Source: Syntrophobacterales bacterium
Lineage (GTDB): Bacteria > Desulfobacterota > Syntrophobacteria > BM002
DNA length: 9,457 nt
Assembly: GCA_030601545.1 (NCBI GenBank)
Contig: JAUVTM010000058.1
Coordinates: forward strand, 1-9,457
Reading direction: 5' to 3'
Every line of letters starts with the position of its first letter. Within the stretch, counting starts at the first letter, position 1. The notes below the pieces were generated by a model that worked only from the letters and a program-made list of their open reading frames with translations, did not search any database and had not been told where the DNA came from. The position numbers and the translations under genes were made by a program. Positions 6,175 to 9,457 of the stretch are shown one piece after another.

Positions 6175-7262
6175 GAATAGTGGTCAGAACAACTTCGCAT
6201 GAGAGAGAGGACTCTATCGTTTTCTTGTGGTAGGCGAATTGCCATGCGAAAAAAGTTATCCTGCAAGCCAGGAAAGTTTCGGCAGTCCCGCAGATGAATC
6301 CCTGAGGCCAACATGAAGTGCAAGAGATCATCCAACTGGTCGGTCAAGGTCCAGCGAGCCAAAAGAAAATTGGCTGAAGGCTCGAAGGCCTGAAACCCGG
6401 AAATGTCTTGCAAGCTGGCGAAAACCCTGGGACGTTCCAGGCAAACAAGTTTAGATAGCCGCTCTTCGTAGTCAGCACACGTGATCAACTCGAGCGCCAC
6501 CTTTTCGGCAACTCGGTTCACGCTCCATGGTTCTTTGAGGGGGCGCAGCCGGGAGATTGTATCGGGATGGCCGACAACAGCACCCAATCTCAGACCTGGA
6601 AGTGCAAAAAATTTAGTGAGTGAGTGGAAGACAAGAATATTCTCTTTCGGCGGCTCCTGCCCGATCAGGCTCACCTCTTCCGGCTGATCGAGAAACTGGA
6701 CAAAAGCCTCGTCCACGAGAAGCCACTTGCTGGGGAAGGACGCGGCGAGATCCAGGAGAAGTCGCCGGGGAAAAACGGTGGAAGTGGGATTGTTGGGATT
6801 ACCAACAAAGAGACCGTCGGCCTCGGCCATAACCTCCTTGAGTATATCAAGGCCTGGAGGGGCAAAACCCTCTTCAGCCTTGAGTTCTACCTCTAGCAGA
6901 TCAGCCCCGGCAGCCAAACTGGATCTGGTATAGTCATGAAAGGCAGGGGTGATCACTGCCACTTTCCGCAAATCTAGAGCCCGCGGCGTCAGGTAGATAA
7001 GTTCGGTGGAGCCGTTGCCTGCCAGTACCCTGGCCGGATCCAAATCGAACCTTTCTTGGTAATAACGCACTACCCCCTGTCCATCTACACTAGGGTAGCG
7101 ATCCACCTCCGCAAAAAGTTCGTTCCAGATGGCGTTGATCTCTGAGGGAACACCCAAAGGGCTGACGTTGACGCTGAAATCGAGCACGTCCCGAGTCTCA
7201 AGGCCCAGTCTTTTCAATTCCCGTTCCGGATCACCACCGTGGATATGTTCATTGTTGGCCAT
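6171..7262 (-). CDS. cobD: L-threonine-O-3-phosphate decarboxylase CobD (PLP-dependent)
   Basis: A cytosolic fold-type I PLP enzyme of the histidinol-phosphate aminotransferase-like family. It decarboxylates L-threonine phosphate to (R)-1-amino-2-propanol phosphate for CbiB. Of 363 residues, the start MANNEHIHGGD is typical of the CobD/CobC group, followed by LDFSVNVSPLGVP (27-39), AGNGSTELIY (81-90), GNPNNPT (154-160), Asp184 in LLVDEAF, and the PLP lysine Lys217 in HSLTKFFALPGLRLG. FFRMAIR (337-343) carries the expected C-terminal arginines. The frame is open up to 7364, but those 34 extra residues are encoded partly by repeat words and precede the family N-terminus; GGAAGAAGA directly before the ATG at 7262 supports that start. 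Called CobC in the Pseudomonas system. Its position before cbiB separates it from general aminotransferases. Confidence 0.92.
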   Translation of the reverse strand: MANNEHIHGGDPERELKRLGLETRDVLDFSVNVSPLGVPSEINAIWNELFAEVDRYPSVDGQGVVRYYQERFDLDPARVLAGNGSTELIYLTPRALDLRKVAVITPAFHDYTRSSLAAGADLLEVELKAEEGFAPPGLDILKEVMAEADGLFVGNPNNPTSTVFPRRLLLDLAASFPSKWLLVDEAFVQFLDQPEEVSLIGQEPPKENILVFHSLTKFFALPGLRLGAVVGHPDTISRLRPLKEPWSVNRVAEKVALELITCADYEERLSKLVCLERPRVFASLQDISGFQAFEPSANFLLARWTLTDQLDDLLHFMLASGIHLRDCRNFPGLQDNFFRMAIRLPQENDRVLSLMRSCSDHYS

Positions 7263-7333
7263 TCTTCTTCCGCAGGTTTTTTTTAGATCAGAATTCCTGG
7301 CTTGCCGAGTCTGCCCACAGATGTTGCGGCACA

Positions 7334-7483
7334 GGGCACAAGGCTTAAGGCACAAGGAAACCATTTAGAGTCAGAATTCAGAATGCCGGGGACTAAACCT
7401 GAAAGGATTTTCTCTTACCTTCTGGCTACTGACTACTGGATTCTATGAATTTGCCTTGCGCCCTTAGCCTTGAGCCTTACGCC
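7334..7483. repeat. Intergenic nested inverted-repeat element 2 (GGCACAAGG / GGCTCAAGGC words)
   Basis: This lies between cobS and cobD. The left arm has GGCACAAGG twice (7335-7343, 7349-7357) around AAGGCTTAAGGC (7340-7351), which pairs with GCCTTGAGCCTT (7467-7478) through 11 Watson-Crick pairs and one G-U wobble in the transcript. GGGCACAAGGC (7334-7344) can alternatively pair with GCCTTGCGCCC (7453-7463), 10 of 11. Nested inside, AATTCAGAAT (7375-7384) pairs with 7440-7451 apart from a 2-nt bulge. TCAGAATTC is repeated at 7288-7296 and 7371-7379, and CTACTG twice at 7426-7438. The right arm begins 4 bp beyond the cobS stop. The remainder of the 225-bp spacer contains only the cobD ribosome site and a T8 run. 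Confidence 0.75.
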
Positions 7484-7487
7484 CGTC

Positions 7488-8270
7488 CTAACTAAACACC
7501 CACCCCCAGCCAATACAACCGGGCAGTTGATTGGCAAGCATGGCAGTTAACAGTAAGAGGACGACCTCAATTATCTCGTTTCCGGCCCCTAATAGATCAC
7601 CGGTGATACCACCCATATTTCTCCTACACCACGCCCCGTATACCCAGGTTATGATTTGGGCTGTGGCTAGAGCAACCAATCCCAAAGGTCCGTAGGCAAG
7701 GGTTGCTATCAGGACAAGGGTAAATGCAGCCCAGCGATGATACCCTGAAGCATCCCGAATAAAAGGAAGGGCAGTCCCGCCCTCACCTCTTGCATAGGGC
7801 AATTTCACCGCTAGATGGACCAGCATGGTTCGGGAAAGCATGTGAACAAGGATCAGCCAAATTGTGGATCCGGCTGCAATCAGTCTGGCGAAAGCCACCC
7901 ACTTGCACAGCAAAGTGAGGATGATGGCCACAGCGCCAAAGACTCCCAGCCGGGTGTCTTTCATGATCTCGAGGCGCTTGCTCTGATCCCAGCCTCCACC
8001 CGCAGCATCAACAAAATCCGCCAGGCCGTCCAGATGCAGTGATCTGGTGCTGATAACGCTGGCGAGAAGCATGATTGCTGCTACTCCCATGGGCCAGCCG
8101 CCATTACCATTGATCAAAGTATTGATCAGACTTATAGCCCAGAGGAGTAGTCCGAGTACTCCTCCCACTACTGGGAAAAAAGGTAAGGAATCGCTGTGTT
8201 TTGGCGCATCCTGACCAGGCACAGGAAAGATGGTCAGGGTCCTGAAAGCAGTCACCAATCCGCGAAACAT
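7488..8270 (-). CDS. cobS: Adenosylcobinamide-GDP ribazoletransferase CobS (cobalamin synthase)
   Basis: An inner-membrane enzyme that joins adenosylcobinamide-GDP with alpha-ribazole or its 5'-phosphate to give adenosylcobalamin (phosphate), using Mg2+. It is 260 residues with about six hydrophobic segments. The Asp-rich catalytic region is LHLDGLADFVDAAGG (78-92; Asp81, Asp85, Asp88), followed by RLEIMKDTRLGVFGA (99-113), LPYARGEG (157-164) and the C-terminal GGITGDLLGAGNEIIE (220-235). The frame opens at 8330, but MFRGLVTAFRTLTIFPVPG at the ATG 8270 is the family N-terminus, and GAGAG about 7 nt upstream may serve as ribosome site. It lies between cobT and cobD in transcription order, with repeat-filled spacers on both sides, so whether all are on a single transcript is not certain. 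Confidence 0.94.
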   Translation of the reverse strand: MFRGLVTAFRTLTIFPVPGQDAPKHSDSLPFFPVVGGVLGLLLWAISLINTLINGNGGWPMGVAAIMLLASVISTRSLHLDGLADFVDAAGGGWDQSKRLEIMKDTRLGVFGAVAIILTLLCKWVAFARLIAAGSTIWLILVHMLSRTMLVHLAVKLPYARGEGGTALPFIRDASGYHRWAAFTLVLIATLAYGPLGLVALATAQIITWVYGAWCRRNMGGITGDLLGAGNEIIEVVLLLLTAMLANQLPGCIGWGWVFS

Positions 8271-8322
8271 GTCAGATCTCTCGGTGGTAATTAGAAAGTC
8301 CGGAGTGTCAGCTAACCGATGC

Positions 8323-8505
8323 GAGGACACGGAGACGCGGATTGCTGAGCTGGCAGCAGGCAGGAGGCAGCAGGCAGAAAAAAAAGAACTAATGCGAAAA
8401 ACTGCCAGCTGCTGGCTGCTAGCTGTCCGCTAGAAAAACTCCGTCTCTCCGCGTCAGCGCTTCTATCTGCTCCGTGTCGCCGTATCACCCCATCGCCGTG
8501 TCCTC
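8323..8505. repeat. Intergenic nested inverted-repeat element 3 (GACACGG / GGCAGCAGGCAG words)
   Basis: Between cobT and cobS three perfect inverted repeats are nested in order: GAGGACACGG (8323-8332) with CCGTGTCCTC (8496-8505); GACGCGGA (8334-8341) with TCCGCGTC (8448-8455); AGCTGGCAG (8348-8356) with CTGCCAGCT (8402-8410). GGCAGCAGGCAG is directly repeated at 8352-8363 and 8366-8377 with a 14-bp period, followed by a run of eight A. The right half repeats CCGTGTC/CCGTATC-type words. The outermost right arm includes two bases of the cobT stop codon. The layout resembles elements 1 and 2, but the words differ. Confidence 0.8.
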
Positions 8506-9457
8506 ATTCCTTACCACTGACTCCGGCTGAGTCAAAGGTTGCCATTTCGTTGTAGATTTTGACCGCAGCTTCAATGATCTGCATGGCCAAGGCGGCACCG
8601 GTACCCTCGCCAAGCCTCATGTCGAGGTCGAGTATGGGCCGGATACCTAAGCGCTCGAAAAAGGTGCGATGACCGGCCTCGGCAGAGCAATGGCTGAAAA
8701 AGAGATAGTCGCTCGCGGATTCCCTGAGCCGTATGGCCACAAGAGCAGCGGCAGAGGAGATAAATCCGTCAACCAACACCGGCAGGCGCCGACCAGCTGC
8801 GCCAAGAATAAGGCCGCAAATGCCAGCTATCTCCATGCCGCCCAGAGCTGCAAGGGTTCGCAGTGGATCAGTAAGGAGATGACCGTTGACCTCTAGAGCG
8901 TGTTCAATAACTTTGATTTTATTCTGAAGCCGATCATCATCAATTCCAGTGCCACGCCCGGTAACCTCCACCACAGAGCAGGGAATCAAAGCGGCATAAA
9001 GTGCAGATGATGGCGTGGTGTTGGCAATGCCCATCTCACCAGTGCCTAAAAGGGCTACACCGTCGTCGGCAGCACCGTTGGCGAAATCTACTCCAACCTG
9101 AATCGCTTGGATGGCCTCCTCCTCGCTCATGGCGGGGCCTTTGCTTATATTGTCGGTTCCGGCCTTCACCTTCTTTCTTGCTAGCCCAGATGCGCCTTCC
9201 AGAGGGGCAGCCACGCCGATGTCCACCACGTGTAGATCAGCCCCGACGTGCCTGGTCAGAACATTAATGGCGGCACCACCCCCAAGCATGTTGTAGACCA
9301 TTTGAGGTGTGACTTCACTGGGGTAGGCCGAGACCCCTTCTACGGCAACACCATGGTCGCCGGCAAAGGAGACGATTCTCTTCTTTCCCAACCGGGGCCT
9401 AGTAGTACCCGACATTAGGCAGTAGCTGGCGGCCAGATCTTCCAAGAATCCCAGACT
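8504..9457 (-). CDS. cobT: Nicotinate-nucleotide--dimethylbenzimidazole phosphoribosyltransferase CobT (N-terminus outside window)
   Basis: A cytosolic enzyme that transfers phosphoribose from nicotinate mononucleotide to 5,6-dimethylbenzimidazole or a related base, giving alpha-ribazole 5'-phosphate for CobS. About 317 residues are present; the family has about 350, so some 35 N-terminal residues lie beyond the right edge. The frame is open to the edge, where SLGFLEDLA matches the family's GSLGRLEELA; the in-frame TTG at 9445 is an internal leucine codon, not a start. Landmarks include FAGDHGVAVEGVSAYPSEVT, MLGGGAAINVL, GTGEMGIANTTPSSAL, LVDGFISSAAALVA and, near the C-terminus, LGEGTGAALAM, which carries the catalytic glutamate of the family (Glu317 in Salmonella CobT). 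It is the first visible gene of the cob cluster. The TGA stop (8504-8506) touches repeat element 3. Confidence 0.95.
   Translation of the reverse strand, partial: SLGFLEDLAASYCLMSGTTRPRLGKKRIVSFAGDHGVAVEGVSAYPSEVTPQMVYNMLGGGAAINVLTRHVGADLHVVDIGVAAPLEGASGLARKKVKAGTDNISKGPAMSEEEAIQAIQVGVDFANGAADDGVALLGTGEMGIANTTPSSALYAALIPCSVVEVTGRGTGIDDDRLQNKIKVIEHALEVNGHLLTDPLRTLAALGGMEIAGICGLILGAAGRRLPVLVDGFISSAAALVAIRLRESASDYLFFSHCSAEAGHRTFFERLGIRPILDLDMRLGEGTGAALAMQIIEAAVKIYNEMATFDSAGVSGKE

Noticed and set aside
7263..7364. 34-codon upstream extension of cobD
   Set aside because: The extension is partly translated repeat words, precedes the family N-terminus, and the GGAAGAAGA ribosome site lies directly before the ATG at 7262.
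8271..8330. 20-codon upstream extension of cobS
   Set aside because: The family N-terminus begins at the ATG at 8270; the extension runs into the left arm of repeat element 3.

Overview
The window reads like ordinary chromosome from a Gram-negative bacterium of moderate GC content. The gene mix (late cobalamin genes, a PiT phosphate carrier with a DUF47 partner, periplasmic solute-binding protein) and the style of intergenic short-word repeats suggest a deltaproteobacterial (Desulfobacterota-like) lineage. This taxonomic guess is inference; there is no marker gene. Apart from the 3' tail of one plus-strand ABC-transporter ATPase gene at the left edge, every gene is on the minus strand, so transcription runs from right to left.

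Right half (about 5170-9457): a cobalamin nucleotide-loop assembly cluster, in transcription order cobT (cut by the right edge), cobS, cobD (threonine-phosphate decarboxylase) and cbiB. CobD makes the aminopropanol phosphate that CbiB joins to the corrin ring. CobT makes alpha-ribazole phosphate. CobS joins alpha-ribazole (phosphate) to GDP-cobinamide. The cobU/cobP kinase-guanylyltransferase that would complete the pathway is not in view. cobD and cbiB overlap by 4 bp, but cobT-cobS and cobS-cobD are separated by 233 and 225 bp filled with repeats.

Middle (about 2981-4927): a two-gene phosphate-uptake unit, a PiT permease followed 30 bp later by a DUF47/PhoU-like protein, behind a 236-242 bp leader that contains an AT-rich palindrome.

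Left (about 330-2794): a second unit starting from a plausible sigma-70 promoter. It encodes a secreted family 3 solute-binding protein without an adjacent permease or ATPase, two small unrecognised proteins (one with hydrophobic segments, one helical), and a HAD-IIB phosphatase-like protein. The HAD gene converges on the ABC ATPase gene at the left edge.

The most unusual structure is a family of intergenic elements at about 213-336, 7334-7483 and 8323-8505. Each is built from short reiterated words (GGCATAGGG, GGCTCAAGGC, GGCAGCAGGCAG, GACACGGAGACGCGG) arranged as nested inverted repeats able to fold into a long imperfect hairpin. In each, the right arm touches or overlaps the stop codon of a minus-strand gene. 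Two of them share a module with 21 of 24 identical bases about 7.1 kb apart. No mobile element, CRISPR array, tRNA or rRNA was found.
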